Shown: positions 9,421 through 19,201 of the stretch, one piece after another
Position numbering within the stretch: position 1 is the first letter of the stretch
How the letters are laid out: each line of letters starts with the position of its first letter
DNA from: Eubacteriaceae bacterium
GTDB lineage: Bacteria; Bacillota; Clostridia; Lachnospirales; Lachnospiraceae
NCBI GenBank assembly: GCA_902362455.1
Contig: CABIWJ010000001.1
Location: forward strand, 248,001-312,000
Reading direction: 5' to 3'
DNA: 64,000 nucleotides
Made by a program: the position numbers and the translations under genes
The notes under the pieces: generated by a model
Told to the model about the DNA's origin: nothing
Database searches by the model: none
The model's input: the letters and a program-made list of their open reading frames with translations, nothing else

Positions 9421-12400
9421 ATGAGCAAAGTAAGAAGAGTTTATGTTGAGAAAAAAGCACCTTATGCTGTTAAGGCTAAGGAACTTAAACATGAGATATC
9501 AAGTTATCTCGGAATTAAAACTGTAACAGGTGTCAGAGTTTTAGTAAGATATGATGTTGAAGACATATCGGAAGAGACTTATAAACAGGCGTTAGTTACA
9601 GTATTTTCAGAACCTCCGGTAGATACATTATATGAAGAAGAATTTCCATATGATGCAGAAAATGACCGTGTTTTTAGTGTAGAATTTCTTCCGGGACAGT
9701 TTGACCAGAGAGCAGATTCAGCAGTACAGTGTGTAAAATTTTTAAATGAAGATGAAGAACCTGTTATTAAATCAGCAACTACATATGTAATAGAGGGAAA
9801 GGTTACAGACGAAGAATTCGAAAGTATCAAGGCATTCTCTATTAACCCTGTAGATTCAAGAGAAACAGGATTAGAGAAACCTGAAACACTTGTGACAGTA
9901 TTCGATGAGCCTGCTGATGTAATTATATTTGATGGCTTTAAAGATATGGAAGAGGGAAAACTTAAAGAATTATATGATTCTTTAGGACTTGCAATGACAT
10001 TTAAAGATTTCCTCCATATTCAGAATTATTTTAAGAATGATGAAAACAGAGATCCATCAATGACAGAGATAAGAGTTCTCGATACATATTGGTCAGATCA
10101 CTGCCGTCATACAACATTTAATACAGAATTAACAGATATCGAGTTTGAAGATGGTTATTATAAGGCACCAATCGTTAAGACTTATGAAAGATATATTGAA
10201 GACAGAAATGTTATCTTCAAGGGAAGAGATGATAAATTTGTCTGCCTTATGGACTTAGCACTTATGGCAATGCGTAAGTTAAAGAAAGAGGGCAAGTTAG
10301 ACGACCAGGAGAAATCTGACGAGATTAATGCTTGTAGTATCGTAGTACCAGTAGAAATAGATAAAGAGGACGGCAAAGGTGTTATCACAGAAGAGTGGCT
10401 TGTCAACTTTAAGAATGAAACACATAACCACCCTACAGAGATAGAACCATTTGGTGGCGCTGCTACATGTCTTGGTGGTGCAATAAGAGATCCATTGTCA
10501 GGACGTACATATGTATATCAGGCAATGCGTGTTACAGGTGCAGCAGATCCTACCAAATCGATGAAAGATACTCTTAAAGGTAAATTACCACAGAAGAAGT
10601 TAGTTCGTGGAGCAGCAAACGGATACAGCTCATATGGTAACCAGATTGGTCTTGCAACAGGACTTGTTAAAGAGATTTATCACCCTGATTATGTAGCTAA
10701 GAGAATGGAAATCGGTGCAGTTATAGCAGCGGCTCCAAGATATGCTGTAAAACGTGAGAACTCTGATCCGGGAGATATCATTATCTTATTAGGTGGAAGA
10801 ACCGGACGTGATGGCTGTGGCGGTGCAACAGGTTCATCTAAGGTTCATACAGAGGCTTCAATCGAAACATGTGGTGCAGAAGTCCAGAAAGGTAATGCTC
10901 CTACAGAGAGAAAACTTCAGAGATTATTCAGAAGAGAAGAAGTAAGTAAATTAATTAAGAAATGTAATGACTTTGGCGCAGGCGGTGTATCAGTTGCCAT
11001 CGGTGAATTAGCAGATGGTCTTGATATCAATCTTGATAAAGTAACTAAGAAATATGCAGGTCTTGACGGAACAGAAATAGCTATTTCAGAATCACAGGAG
11101 AGAATGGCAGTAGTTATTGATCCTAAGGATGTTGCAGAATTCATGAAATATGCCAACGAAGAGAACCTTGAGGCTACAGAAGTTGCAGTCGTAACAGAAG
11201 AGCCAAGACTTGTTCTCAAATGGAGAGGTAAAGAGATAGTTAACCTTAAACGTTCATTCCTTGATACAAACGGTGCGCATCAGGAAAATGCAGTTAAGGT
11301 AGATATGCCTGACGAGAATAATAAGTTCTTCAAAGATGTTGAAGTGAAAGATGTTAAGAAAGCATGGACAGATACTCTTGCAGACTTAAATGTATGTTCA
11401 CAGAAAGGTCTTGTAGAAAGATTCGATGGTTCAATCGGTGCAGGTTCAGTATTTATGCCATTTGGTGGACGTTACCAGTTGACTGAGACACAGTCAATGG
11501 TTGCTAAACTTCCTGTATTAAAAGGTAAATGCGATACAGTAACAATGATGAGTTACGGTTTTGATCCATACCTTTCAAGCTGGAGCCCATATCATTCAGC
11601 AATATATGCAGTAACAGAGTCGGTTGCCAAGATAGTAGCAGCAGGCGGTGATTATAAGAAGATAAGATTCACATTCCAGGAATACTTCAGAAGAATGAAT
11701 TCTGACCCTGAACGCTGGAGCCAGCCATTTGCAGCTTTACTTGGTGCATATGATGCACAGTTAGGTTTCGGATTACCATCTATCGGTGGTAAGGACAGTA
11801 TGTCAGGAACATTTAATAATATAGATGTACCTCCAACATTAGTTTCATTTGCAGTTGATGTGGCTAAAGAGAAAGACATTATTACACCTGAATTTAAGAC
11901 ACCGGGTGATTCAATCGTATTATTCGAGATAGAAAGAGATGAATACGATTTACCTGTTTATGATAAAGTAATGAAATTATATGATGAGATTCATGAACTT
12001 ATCGGTAAAGGCGTAATTAAAGCAGCTTATTCAGTAGATGCCAAGGGCGTTGTAGCAGCAATCAGCAAGATGGCATTTGGTAACAAGCTTGGTATTAAAG
12101 TAAATGACGATGTAACTGTAGAAACATTATTTGGAAAGGGAATTGCTAATATCGTTGCAGAAGTAGACACAGCTAAATTATCAGAAGTAAAAGATGCAAA
12201 AGTAATTGGTGAAGTTACTGATACAAAATCATTTGTATATGGTGATGTAACAATTACAATGGACGAAGCTTTAGCAGCATGGGAGGGAACTTTAGAAAAA
12301 GTATTCCAGACTAAGTCAACAGATGATAAGAGCGTTGTAGATACAGGCGTATATTCAGCAGGAAGTATCTATGTATGCAAGAATAAGGTTGCAAAACCTA

Positions 12401-13191
12401 CAGTATTCATTCCTGTATTCCCTGGAACAAACTGTGAATACGACAGCGCAAAAGCATTTGAAAGAGCCGGTGCAAATGTCGTAACTAAAGTATTTAAGAA
12501 TCTTACAGCAGAAGATATAAGAGATTCTGTTAATATATTTGAAAATGCTATTTCACAGGCACAGATTATTATGTTCCCAGGCGGTTTCAGCGCAGGTGAT
12601 GAACCAGATGGTTCTGCTAAATTCTTCGCAACAGCATTCAGAAATGAGAAGCTTAAAGAAGCAGTTAATAAGTTATTAAATGAAAGAGATGGTCTTGCAC
12701 TTGGTATCTGTAATGGTTTCCAGGCACTTATCAAACTTGGACTTGTACCTAATGGACAGATAACAGGACAGGACGAGAATTCTCCAACATTAACATATAA
12801 CACAATCAACCGTCACGTATCTAAGATGGTATATACAAAGGTTGTTTCAAACAAATCACCTTGGTTACAGTTAGCTGAACTTGGTAAGACTTATGTAAAC
12901 CCAGCTTCACATGGTGAGGGCAGATTCGTAGCAAATGACGAATGGCTTAAGAAGTTATTCGAAAATGGTCAGGTTGCAACACAGTATGTAAATGAGCAGG
13001 GACTCCCTACAATGGACGAGGAATGGAATGTAAATGGCTCATATTGTGCAATCGAGGGTATTACAAGTCCTGATGGAAGATGCTTTGGTAAGATGGCTCA
13101 TTCAGAGAGACGTGGACAGTCAGTTGCCATAAATATTATTGGTGAACAGGATATGAAGATATTCGAGTCAGGTGTTAAATACTTCTCATAA
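9421..13191 (+). CDS. purL: phosphoribosylformylglycinamidine synthase, single-chain (PurL with glutaminase domain)
   Basis: This enzyme converts FGAR, glutamine and ATP into FGAM in de novo purine synthesis. It is the large single-chain form of 1256 residues: an N-terminal PurS-like domain, two ATP-binding synthetase halves (for example the N-H-P-T-E-I-E-P-F-G-G-A-A-T segment), and a C-terminal class I glutaminase. The glutaminase triad appears to be Cys1097 (G-I-C-N-G-F-Q), His1227 and Glu1229. The last two lie in H-S-E-R, where the family usually has H-P-E-R. The start is the ATG at 9421, after GGAGGT at 9411-9416. Codon use suggests strong expression. Confidence 0.95.
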   Translation: MSKVRRVYVEKKAPYAVKAKELKHEISSYLGIKTVTGVRVLVRYDVEDISEETYKQALVTVFSEPPVDTLYEEEFPYDAENDRVFSVEFLPGQFDQRADSAVQCVKFLNEDEEPVIKSATTYVIEGKVTDEEFESIKAFSINPVDSRETGLEKPETLVTVFDEPADVIIFDGFKDMEEGKLKELYDSLGLAMTFKDFLHIQNYFKNDENRDPSMTEIRVLDTYWSDHCRHTTFNTELTDIEFEDGYYKAPIVKTYERYIEDRNVIFKGRDDKFVCLMDLALMAMRKLKKEGKLDDQEKSDEINACSIVVPVEIDKEDGKGVITEEWLVNFKNETHNHPTEIEPFGGAATCLGGAIRDPLSGRTYVYQAMRVTGAADPTKSMKDTLKGKLPQKKLVRGAANGYSSYGNQIGLATGLVKEIYHPDYVAKRMEIGAVIAAAPRYAVKRENSDPGDIIILLGGRTGRDGCGGATGSSKVHTEASIETCGAEVQKGNAPTERKLQRLFRREEVSKLIKKCNDFGAGGVSVAIGELADGLDINLDKVTKKYAGLDGTEIAISESQERMAVVIDPKDVAEFMKYANEENLEATEVAVVTEEPRLVLKWRGKEIVNLKRSFLDTNGAHQENAVKVDMPDENNKFFKDVEVKDVKKAWTDTLADLNVCSQKGLVERFDGSIGAGSVFMPFGGRYQLTETQSMVAKLPVLKGKCDTVTMMSYGFDPYLSSWSPYHSAIYAVTESVAKIVAAGGDYKKIRFTFQEYFRRMNSDPERWSQPFAALLGAYDAQLGFGLPSIGGKDSMSGTFNNIDVPPTLVSFAVDVAKEKDIITPEFKTPGDSIVLFEIERDEYDLPVYDKVMKLYDEIHELIGKGVIKAAYSVDAKGVVAAISKMAFGNKLGIKVNDDVTVETLFGKGIANIVAEVDTAKLSEVKDAKVIGEVTDTKSFVYGDVTITMDEALAAWEGTLEKVFQTKSTDDKSVVDTGVYSAGSIYVCKNKVAKPTVFIPVFPGTNCEYDSAKAFERAGANVVTKVFKNLTAEDIRDSVNIFENAISQAQIIMFPGGFSAGDEPDGSAKFFATAFRNEKLKEAVNKLLNERDGLALGICNGFQALIKLGLVPNGQITGQDENSPTLTYNTINRHVSKMVYTKVVSNKSPWLQLAELGKTYVNPASHGEGRFVANDEWLKKLFENGQVATQYVNEQGLPTMDEEWNVNGSYCAIEGITSPDGRCFGKMAHSERRGQSVAINIIGEQDMKIFESGVKYFS

Positions 13192-13204
13192 GAGAATAAT
13201 CTTG

Positions 13205-13232
13205 TTGCTTTATTTATCTGCTTTGGTATAAT
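13205..13232 (+). promoter_or_regulatory. promoter of the sortase gene
   Basis: An extended -10 element, TGGTATAAT (TATAAT at 13227-13232), lies 16 bases after a partial -35 TTGCTT (13205-13210), in the short gap behind purL. It indicates that the sortase has its own transcript. Confidence 0.5.
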
Positions 13233-13273
13233 AATATATAGATTTTACCAAGATGAAAGGTATGGTTTATGTA

Positions 13274-14128
13274 ATGAAACATATTAATGTGAAAGAAAGG
13301 TTTCAGAATAAGATAAAAGATTTAAAGAAGCATTCCAAGAAATATTATATAATAGAGAGTATCAGAAAACTTATTATGCTTTGTGCACTATGCGTATTCA
13401 CATATTCGGCATATGAACTCACTAATATATATTTAGATTATAAAGACAGTGATGATGAATACGAGAATATAGAGAAGATGTTCGAAGTGCCGAACATATC
13501 AGGAGATGAACAGACCACTGATATAGCTGGTAACAAGATAAGTAATACCAAGAACGAGGCGGTATGGAAGTATGATTATCAGGCACTTGTCAATATGAAT
13601 TCAGATGCCGTAGGCTGGATTAAACAGGATAACATTATAAGTTATCCTGTGCTTAAGGGGACTGATAACACTTACTATCTTACACATAATGCTGCACATA
13701 GAGAGAGTAAATCAGGTTCTATATTCGTAGATTACAGGGTTAATGAAGGAATGGAAGACAGAAACTGTATTATATATGGACATGATATGCTTAATAATTC
13801 AATGTTTGGTACATTAATTAAATATGCATCTAAATCATATTTTAAAGAGCATCCGACATTTGATATATATATAAAGGATAAAGGATATCGCTATTATATA
13901 TTTGCAACCTATGAGACAGATGAGATAGGTGATACGTATTCATATGTTTTTGCTGATGATGAAGAATTTCAGAGATATATAGACCTGTGTATGAGCAAAA
14001 GAGCATATGATACAGGTGTAAATGATATTAAACCAACAGATAAGATAATTACATTATCTACATGTACAAGAGGAGACCAGAGTAAGAGATTTATTGTACA
14101 AATGGTAAGAAGAGAAGAACTTACTTAA
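13274..14128 (+). CDS. srtB: class B sortase
   Basis: This membrane-anchored cysteine transpeptidase of about 284 residues attaches proteins to the cell wall or assembles them. It has one N-terminal membrane helix (about residues 32-52) and then the sortase fold. The catalytic residues are His170 (Y-G-H-D-M), Cys264 (L-S-T-C-T-R) and Arg272. The insertion length and the G-H-D-M / T-L-S-T-C pattern place it in class B. In-frame ATGs at 13253 and 13262 are alternatives. I chose 13274 because AAAGG at 13256-13260 precedes it, although the spacing is long. No pilin or LPXTG-type substrate gene is next to it. Confidence 0.88.
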   Translation: MKHINVKERFQNKIKDLKKHSKKYYIIESIRKLIMLCALCVFTYSAYELTNIYLDYKDSDDEYENIEKMFEVPNISGDEQTTDIAGNKISNTKNEAVWKYDYQALVNMNSDAVGWIKQDNIISYPVLKGTDNTYYLTHNAAHRESKSGSIFVDYRVNEGMEDRNCIIYGHDMLNNSMFGTLIKYASKSYFKEHPTFDIYIKDKGYRYYIFATYETDEIGDTYSYVFADDEEFQRYIDLCMSKRAYDTGVNDIKPTDKIITLSTCTRGDQSKRFIVQMVRREELT

Positions 14129-14193
14129 TAAAATTACTCTTTGACTTCGAAAATACTGATAAATTACCTCATTTAATAAATATAAAAAAGTAC

Positions 14194-14308
14194 TTGCATT
14201 TTTTATATAAATGAGTTATTTTATACATATAAGAAATCAGCAAGTGATTTCACACATATGGATTATATGAGGACAAAGGCGTTCCTAGCTAGGGGACGCC
14301 CTTTTTAT
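14194..14308 (+). ncRNA. candidate small structured RNA or attenuator between srtB and glnN
   Basis: A possible promoter (TTGCAT 14194-14199, TATTTT 14217-14222, 17-base spacing) would start a transcript near 14230. Three consecutive hairpins follow. The first is GAAATCA / TGATTTC around GCAAG (14233-14251), the second CATAT / ATATG around GGATT (14255-14269). The third is a GC-rich stem, GGCGTTCC with GGGACGCC, at 14278-14300, followed by CTTTTT and acting as a terminator. No open reading frame of note is present. A separate glnN promoter lies downstream, so this may be an independent RNA of about 75 bases, or simply the end of the sortase transcript. I do not recognise a named RNA family. 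Confidence 0.4.
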
Positions 14309-14383
14309 AGGAACAAATACAATATTAAGTTACAAATGTTTTTATAGTCTTATGTGATTGCGTACCGGAATATATTGAATTAA

Positions 14384-14412
14384 TTGAAAATGTATTGTGG
14401 TCAGAATACTAT
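14384..14412 (+). promoter_or_regulatory. glnN promoter
   Basis: TTGAAA (14384-14389) and TACTAT (14407-14412) are spaced by 17 bases, about 30 bases before the glnN start codon. A better -10 hexamer, TATAAT, overlaps at 14410-14415 but with 20-base spacing. Either reading gives a short leader downstream of the hairpin element. Confidence 0.45.
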
Positions 14413-14441
14413 AATTAACCATATGAAAGGAATGTATAACC

Positions 14442-16559
14442 ATGAGTGAAGCTTTAAACGTATCAAAAATTTTTGGTGAAGACGTTTTCAACGATACAGT
14501 TATGAAAGAACGTTTACCAAAAAAAGTTTATGAAGAATTAAGAAAAACAATCGATGAAGGCGCAGAATTAAGTTCAGCAGTAGCTGATTCGGTTGCAAAT
14601 GCTATGAAGGATTGGGCAATTGAAAAAGGTGCTACACATTACACACATTGGTTCCAGCCATTGACAGGTGTAACTGCTGAGAAACATGACTCATTTATTT
14701 CAGCACCTAAGTCAAACGGAAAAGTATTAATGGAATTCTCTGGAAAAGAATTAGTAAAAGGCGAGCCAGATGCATCATCATTCCCATCAGGTGGTCTTAG
14801 AGCAACATTTGAAGCGAGAGGATATACAGCATGGGATTGTACATCACCTGCATTTGTTAAGAGAGATGCAACAGGTGCGGTTCTTTGTATTCCGACAGCA
14901 TTTTGCTCATATACAGGTGAAGCTCTTGATAAAAAGACTCCATTACTTCGTTCGATGGAAGCAATTAATACACAGGCACTTCGTATTTTAAGATTATTTG
15001 GTAATACAACATCTAAGAGAGTTACTCCATCAGTTGGACCAGAACAGGAATATTTCTTAGTTGACAGAGAAAAATATTTAAAGAGAAAAGACCTTATCTT
15101 TACAGGTCGTACATTATTCGGTGCAATGCCACCAAAAGGACAGGAACTAGATGACCATTACTTCGGAAGTATTCGTGAAAGAATCGGTTCATTTATGAAA
15201 GACCTTAATGAAGAATTATGGAAATTAGGTGTATCTGCCAAGACACAGCATAATGAAGTTGCTCCTGCACAGCATGAGTTAGCTCCTATATATGCCGAGG
15301 CTAATATAGCAGTTGACCATAACCAGATTACAATGGAGACAATGAAGAAAGTAGCAGGACGTCATGGTATGGTTTGCCTTCTTCATGAGAAACCATTTGC
15401 AGGTGTTAATGGTTCAGGTAAACATAATAACTGGTCAATCACAACAGATGATGGAATTAATATGTTAGACCCAGGTAAGACACCACATGAGAATAAACAG
15501 TTCTTGCTTGTATTAACAGCTATTATGTCAGCAGTTGATAAACATGCAGATTTACTTCGTGAATCAGCAGCTAACCCAGGCAACGACCACAGATTAGGAG
15601 CAAATGAAGCACCACCAGCTATCATTTCAATGTTCTTAGGCGACCAGTTAGGTGACGTATTAAATCAGTTAATCAGCACAGGTGATGCAACAAGCAGTTT
15701 AAAAGCAGGCAGATTACAGACAGGTGTAAGCACACTTCCTGATTTAAAGAAGGATGCAACAGACAGAAACAGAACATCACCATTTGCATTTACGGGTAAT
15801 AAATTCGAATTCAGAGCACTTGGTTCATCAGATTCAGTTGCCAGCCCTAACGTTGTTCTTAATACAATCGTTGCTGAAGCATTCTGTGATATTGCAGATG
15901 AACTTGAGAAAGCAGACGATTTTGAATTAGCATTACATGACCTTATCAAGAAATTAGCAACAGAACATCAGAGAATCGTATTCAATGGAGACGGTTATTC
16001 AGATGAATGGATTGTTGAAGCTGAGAGAAGAGGTTTACCAAACATCAAGACTATGGTTGATGCTATTCCGGCTCTAACAACAGATAAGGCTATCAAGTTA
16101 TTTGAAAAATTCGGTGTATTTACAAAGGCAGAATTAGAGTCTCGTGCAGAAGTACAGTACGAAGCATATTCTAAAGCATTAAATATTGAAGCAAAGGCTA
16201 TGATTGATATTGCAGGCAAACAGATTATTCCTGCCGTAATCAAAGCTACAACAGAACTTTCTACATCAATTGCATCAGTTAAGTCAGCAGCAGTAGGTGC
16301 AGATACAAGTGTACAGGAAGAACTCTTAGTTGAGACTTCAGCATTACTTGCAGAGACACAGAAAGCTCTTGCTAACTTGAAGAAAGCTATAGCCGAAGCA
16401 GCAACTAAAGAAGAGGGCAAAGAACAGGCTACATTCTTCAAAGATGTAATCAGAGAAGCAATGGCAGATTTAAGAACACCTGTTGACAAACTTGAGATGA
16501 TTGTTGATAAAGACTTATGGCCAATGCCATCATATGGTGATTTAATATTTGAAGTTTAA
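14442..16559 (+). CDS. glnN: type III glutamine synthetase
   Basis: This enzyme makes glutamine from glutamate, ammonia and ATP in the cytoplasm and is central to nitrogen assimilation. At 705 residues it is the large GSIII type, not the 440-470-residue GlnA type. Metal and substrate segments are visible. These are G-P-E-Q-E-Y-F with Glu201 and Glu203, the [13 protein letters not shown] block near residues 270-283, [10 protein letters not shown] near 323, and [12 protein letters not shown] near 380. The start follows AAGG at 14427-14430. It is monocistronic, closed by the strong terminator in the adjacent 245-bp repeat. Codon bias suggests high expression. Confidence 0.96.
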   Translation: MSEALNVSKIFGEDVFNDTVMKERLPKKVYEELRKTIDEGAELSSAVADSVANAMKDWAIEKGATHYTHWFQPLTGVTAEKHDSFISAPKSNGKVLMEFSGKELVKGEPDASSFPSGGLRATFEARGYTAWDCTSPAFVKRDATGAVLCIPTAFCSYTGEALDKKTPLLRSMEAINTQALRILRLFGNTTSKRVTPSVGPEQEYFLVDREKYLKRKDLIFTGRTLFGAMPPKGQELDDHYFGSIRERIGSFMKDLNEELWKLGVSAKTQHNEVAPAQHELAPIYAEANIAVDHNQITMETMKKVAGRHGMVCLLHEKPFAGVNGSGKHNNWSITTDDGINMLDPGKTPHENKQFLLVLTAIMSAVDKHADLLRESAANPGNDHRLGANEAPPAIISMFLGDQLGDVLNQLISTGDATSSLKAGRLQTGVSTLPDLKKDATDRNRTSPFAFTGNKFEFRALGSSDSVASPNVVLNTIVAEAFCDIADELEKADDFELALHDLIKKLATEHQRIVFNGDGYSDEWIVEAERRGLPNIKTMVDAIPALTTDKAIKLFEKFGVFTKAELESRAEVQYEAYSKALNIEAKAMIDIAGKQIIPAVIKATTELSTSIASVKSAAVGADTSVQEELLVETSALLAETQKALANLKKAIAEAATKEEGKEQATFFKDVIREAMADLRTPVDKLEMIVDKDLWPMPSYGDLIFEV

Positions 16560-16567
16560 TCAGATGA

Positions 16568-16813
16568 TATAATTATATATGCTATTAAAAAATATCTAAT
16601 TATATAAATAATTAGACGGATATAGTGATTTTAGAAGCCACATTACCGGAATAATATAGATTCTGGTAATGTGGCTTTTGCTTACCAGGAAATTTCGTTG
16701 AAATTGTCCTGGTAAGCAAAAACGCTCCGCGAGGATCACACTGCGGCGGAGTAGAAAATGTTGCTATCGCAACCCGCCGCAGGCGGAGAATGTCGCAGGC
16801 GACATTCTTTATT
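16568..16813. repeat. hairpin-rich direct repeat, copy 1
   Basis: This 246-bp copy is about 97-98% identical to 17541-17785. I count a one-base indel and a handful of substitutions. It begins nine bases after the glnN stop and contains a series of stem-loops: a 16-bp terminator stem, the pair GCTTACCAGGA / TCCTGGTAAGC, GTTGC/GCAAC, CCGCC/GGCGG and AATGTCG/CGACATT. The right part is far richer in GC than its surroundings. The structure suggests a mobile or dispersed palindromic element fused to the glnN terminator. No transposase is encoded. Confidence 0.85.
16637..16679 (+). terminator. glnN terminator
   Basis: The 16-base arms GCCACATTACCGGAAT (16637-16652) and ATTCTGGTAATGTGGC (16660-16675) pair along their length with one G-T pair. 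Four T residues follow. It lies within repeat copy 1. Confidence 0.8.
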
Positions 16814-16837
16814 TCGTATATAATTTTGTAGCAGTGG

Positions 16838-16866
16838 TTGACAGTACAACTTATATGTTGTATTAT
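16838..16866 (+). promoter_or_regulatory. toxin-antitoxin promoter with operator palindrome
   Basis: TTGACA (16838-16843) and TATTAT (16861-16866) have ideal 17-base spacing. Between them is a perfect inverted repeat, TACAAC (16845-16850) and GTTGTA (16857-16862), with a six-base centre. This is the expected position and form of an operator bound by the HTH antitoxin for autoregulation. Confidence 0.7.
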
Positions 16867-16897
16867 TATTTCAGACAAAAGAATGGGAGGTTTATAA

Positions 16898-17236
16898 ATG
16901 ATAATAAGACCATATTGTTCTGCTTCAGGAAGAAATTTAATATATGAGTATATTGATTCGTTATCAATAGAAGAGCAAGTTGACGGTTATACGGTGTTAC
17001 AGCATATGGAGAAGGGAGAATTTGATAAAATTTTCTTTAAACCATGGGAAAAGAAAATTTATGAAGTGTATTTTCAAAAGCATAATCGCATATTCTATAT
17101 TATGACAGATAAAGAAAATATATATTTGCTTCATGCCTGTAAGAAACAGAAGAACAAAACTGAGAAGAAGGATGCGAATATTGTTCGAAAACGTGCGAAA
17201 GAATTAGGCGAGATATTGAGAAAGAAATTTATATGA
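16898..17236 (+). CDS. HigB/RelE-superfamily toxin (Gp49-like)
   Basis: This 112-residue protein resembles phage-derived Gp49-like / HigB toxins, which cut mRNA at the ribosome. The pattern is a short beta-rich N-terminus, then I-Y-E-V-Y-F and R-I-F-Y-I strands, then L-L-H-A-C-K-K-Q and a basic helix with K-R-A-K-E-L. It has a strong ribosome binding site (GGGAGG, 16884-16889). The next gene is an HTH protein 12 bases downstream, giving the toxin-first order typical of higBA. The pair sits between two copies of a 245-bp repeat, which suggests acquisition. Toxicity itself is inferred from the family only. Confidence 0.8.
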   Translation: MIIRPYCSASGRNLIYEYIDSLSIEEQVDGYTVLQHMEKGEFDKIFFKPWEKKIYEVYFQKHNRIFYIMTDKENIYLLHACKKQKNKTEKKDANIVRKRAKELGEILRKKFI

Positions 17237-17248
17237 GGAGTGACGAGT

Positions 17249-17545
17249 ATGCCATTTATTCAAACTAGTGTAGAAAAGAAAATTGAACTTAAGAGAGAAA
17301 GTAATCCTGAATTCAAAAAGAATTGGGATGAATCCCGTGCTGAATATAAATTAATAGGAGAAATGATATCATTACGAAAAAAAGAAAAAATGACTCAAAA
17401 AGAATTAGCGGCATTAACAGGAAATAAACAGCAGGTGATATCAAGAATTGAGCGTAAAGAAAGTATTCCGACAATAAGAGCATTTAGTAGAATACTTGAT
17501 GCTTTAGGATATGAATTGCAGATTGTTAAAAAGAAATCATTATAA
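17249..17545 (+). CDS. HigA-like XRE-family antitoxin
   Basis: This 98-residue protein carries one Cro/CI-type helix-turn-helix at about residues 45-90 (M-T-Q-K-E-L-A, then Q-Q-V-I-S-R-I-E-R). The N-terminal ~40 residues probably contact the toxin. GAGGAG at 17235-17240 overlaps the toxin stop and is eight bases from the ATG at 17249. GTG at 17240 is a less likely start. It should neutralise the upstream toxin and repress the operon through the palindrome in the promoter. Its final leucine and stop codons overlap the first bases of repeat copy 2. Confidence 0.82.
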   Translation: MPFIQTSVEKKIELKRESNPEFKKNWDESRAEYKLIGEMISLRKKEKMTQKELAALTGNKQQVISRIERKESIPTIRAFSRILDALGYELQIVKKKSL

Positions 17546-17785
17546 TTATATATGCTATTAAAAATATCTAATTATATAAATAATTAGACGGATATAGTGA
17601 TTTTAGAAGCCGCATTACCGGAATAATATGGATTCCGGTAATGTGGTTTTTGCTTACCAGGAAATTTCGTTGAAATTGTCCTGGTAAGCAAAAACGCTCC
17701 GCGAGGATCACACTGCGGCGGAGTAGAAAATGTTGCTATCGCAACCCGCCGCAGGCGGAGAATGTCGCTTGCGACATTCTTTATT
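17541..17785. repeat. hairpin-rich direct repeat, copy 2
   Basis: This 245-bp copy is nearly identical to 16568-16813. It starts inside the last codons of the antitoxin and repeats the whole series of stem-loops. Its first long stem (17609-17647, followed by T residues) would serve as the terminator of the toxin-antitoxin operon, as copy 1 does for glnN. The last hairpin reads AATGTCGC TT GCGACATT, so only its loop differs from copy 1. Confidence 0.85.
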
Positions 17786-17835
17786 CTTGTCTGAACAAAT
17801 TAATTTGTTATTTATAAAACTTCTATAATAACGAA

Positions 17836-17860
17836 AAAAAGTGCCGAAGCACTTTTTCTA
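17836..17860. terminator. bidirectional hairpin terminator
   Basis: The nine-base arms AAAAAGTGC and GCACTTTTT enclose a CGAA loop. The A and T runs make it usable from either strand. It separates the toxin-antitoxin region from the zinc-ribbon gene. The rest of 17786-18013 is very AT-rich and I see no gene in it. Confidence 0.75.
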
Positions 17861-18013
17861 TATAAAACAAAAAGGGAGTAATATGAAAAAAATATAAAAA
17901 GAAAATCTTTTTTCTATAATAAATACTATAAAGGATAATAATTAATAAACAATGTGTATTATATTAAACTAAAACTAACAAAATATGAATAAAATGTGAA
18001 CAAGGGGGCTTAA

Positions 18014-18042
18014 TTGACCGTATAACAAAGATTTGGTATAAT
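18014..18042 (+). promoter_or_regulatory. promoter of the zinc-ribbon / TPM operon
   Basis: TTGACC (18014-18019) is followed after 17 bases by TATAAT (18037-18042), with a TG one base upstream of the -10 box. This is close to an ideal vegetative promoter. The leader to the start codon is about 70 bases with no evident fold. Confidence 0.7.
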
Positions 18043-18121
18043 GTTTCCGTATAAGAAATATATTAGAAACTAAATCAATCAGATAAATTTGCAATAAGGA
18101 AAGAAAGGACTGATAAGAAAG

Positions 18122-19201
18122 ATGGAAGCAAGTTCATACGTATGTCCTAATTGTGGGTCAGTTATGGAATTTAACAGTGAAAAACAGAAAATGGAATGTG
18201 TTCACTGTGGATATGAAGCAACAGTAGAAGAAGTACAGAAATTGTACGAGTCAGTACATAAAGATGATTTTAACAGTGATACTGCAGAATCAAATATGGG
18301 AAATGCAGCTGATAGTGGAGAAAGAAGTGGAGAGTTCAAGGTATACAGATGTCAGGGGTGTGGTGCTGAGATATTGACAGATGAGAATACAGCAGCGACA
18401 TTCTGTACTTTCTGCGGCAGACCGACATTGATGGAAGACAGACTAACCGGTGAGTTATTACCATCGTATGTTATACCATTTAAGATAGATAAGGAGAAAG
18501 CCGAGCATATATATTCTATGTGGGCTAAAAAAGGAATACTTACCCCAACACAGCTTAAAAGTAAGGCAATGATAGAGAAGATTACCGGAATATATGTGCC
18601 ATTCTGGTTATATGACTACAATGCAGATTTGAGAATGACAGCTAATTGTACTAAAGTAAGACATGAGACAAAGGGTGATTATTACTATACTCATACAGAC
18701 CATTTTGTTGTGGATAGGGAAGTTGAAACAGATTACTATAAAATTCCAGCAGATGCGTCAGAGAAGATGCCAGATGATATAATGGATAAATTAGAACCTT
18801 TTACATATAGTAATATGGAAAAATTTGAGATGCCATATTTGTCAGGATATTATGCTGAGAAATATAATTATACAAGTGAACAGATGACACCGCGTATAGA
18901 GAAACGTGTGCGTGAATATATACATAATCTTACTAGAAGCACAATTAAAGGTTATGCGACCGTAAATGTAATTGGTGAACAACCGCGTCTTAAGTGTCTA
19001 CAGGCAAAATATGCATTATTACCTGTGTGGATACTTAATTACACCTATGAGGGTAAAAATTTTATGTTTGCGCTTAACGGACAGACAGGTAAAATTGTTG
19101 CCGACAGACCTATATCTAAGAAGAAAAAATGGAGCTGGTTCGGAGGAATAGTCGTTACTGTCTTTACAACACTAATGCTAATGGGGAGGTTCTTAGGATA
19201 A
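18122..19201 (+). CDS. double zinc-ribbon membrane protein
   Basis: This 359-residue protein has two zinc ribbons at its N-terminus. The first uses Cys8, Cys11, Cys26 and Cys29; the second uses Cys77, Cys80, Cys95 and Cys98. A large aromatic-rich domain of unknown function follows, then one C-terminal membrane helix (about residues 338-356). Similar proteins are often annotated as TFIIB-type or PriA-like zinc ribbon proteins, but no helicase or transcription domain is present, so those names should not be trusted. Its TAA overlaps the ATG of the TPM-domain gene, indicating one operon. Confidence 0.8.
   Translation: MEASSYVCPNCGSVMEFNSEKQKMECVHCGYEATVEEVQKLYESVHKDDFNSDTAESNMGNAADSGERSGEFKVYRCQGCGAEILTDENTAATFCTFCGRPTLMEDRLTGELLPSYVIPFKIDKEKAEHIYSMWAKKGILTPTQLKSKAMIEKITGIYVPFWLYDYNADLRMTANCTKVRHETKGDYYYTHTDHFVVDREVETDYYKIPADASEKMPDDIMDKLEPFTYSNMEKFEMPYLSGYYAEKYNYTSEQMTPRIEKRVREYIHNLTRSTIKGYATVNVIGEQPRLKCLQAKYALLPVWILNYTYEGKNFMFALNGQTGKIVADRPISKKKKWSWFGGIVVTVFTTLMLMGRFLG

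Noticed and set aside
16612..16878. A - strand open frame of 88 codons across repeat copy 1
   Set aside because: It is made of the hairpin arms of the repeat, has no binding site, and is not a plausible protein.
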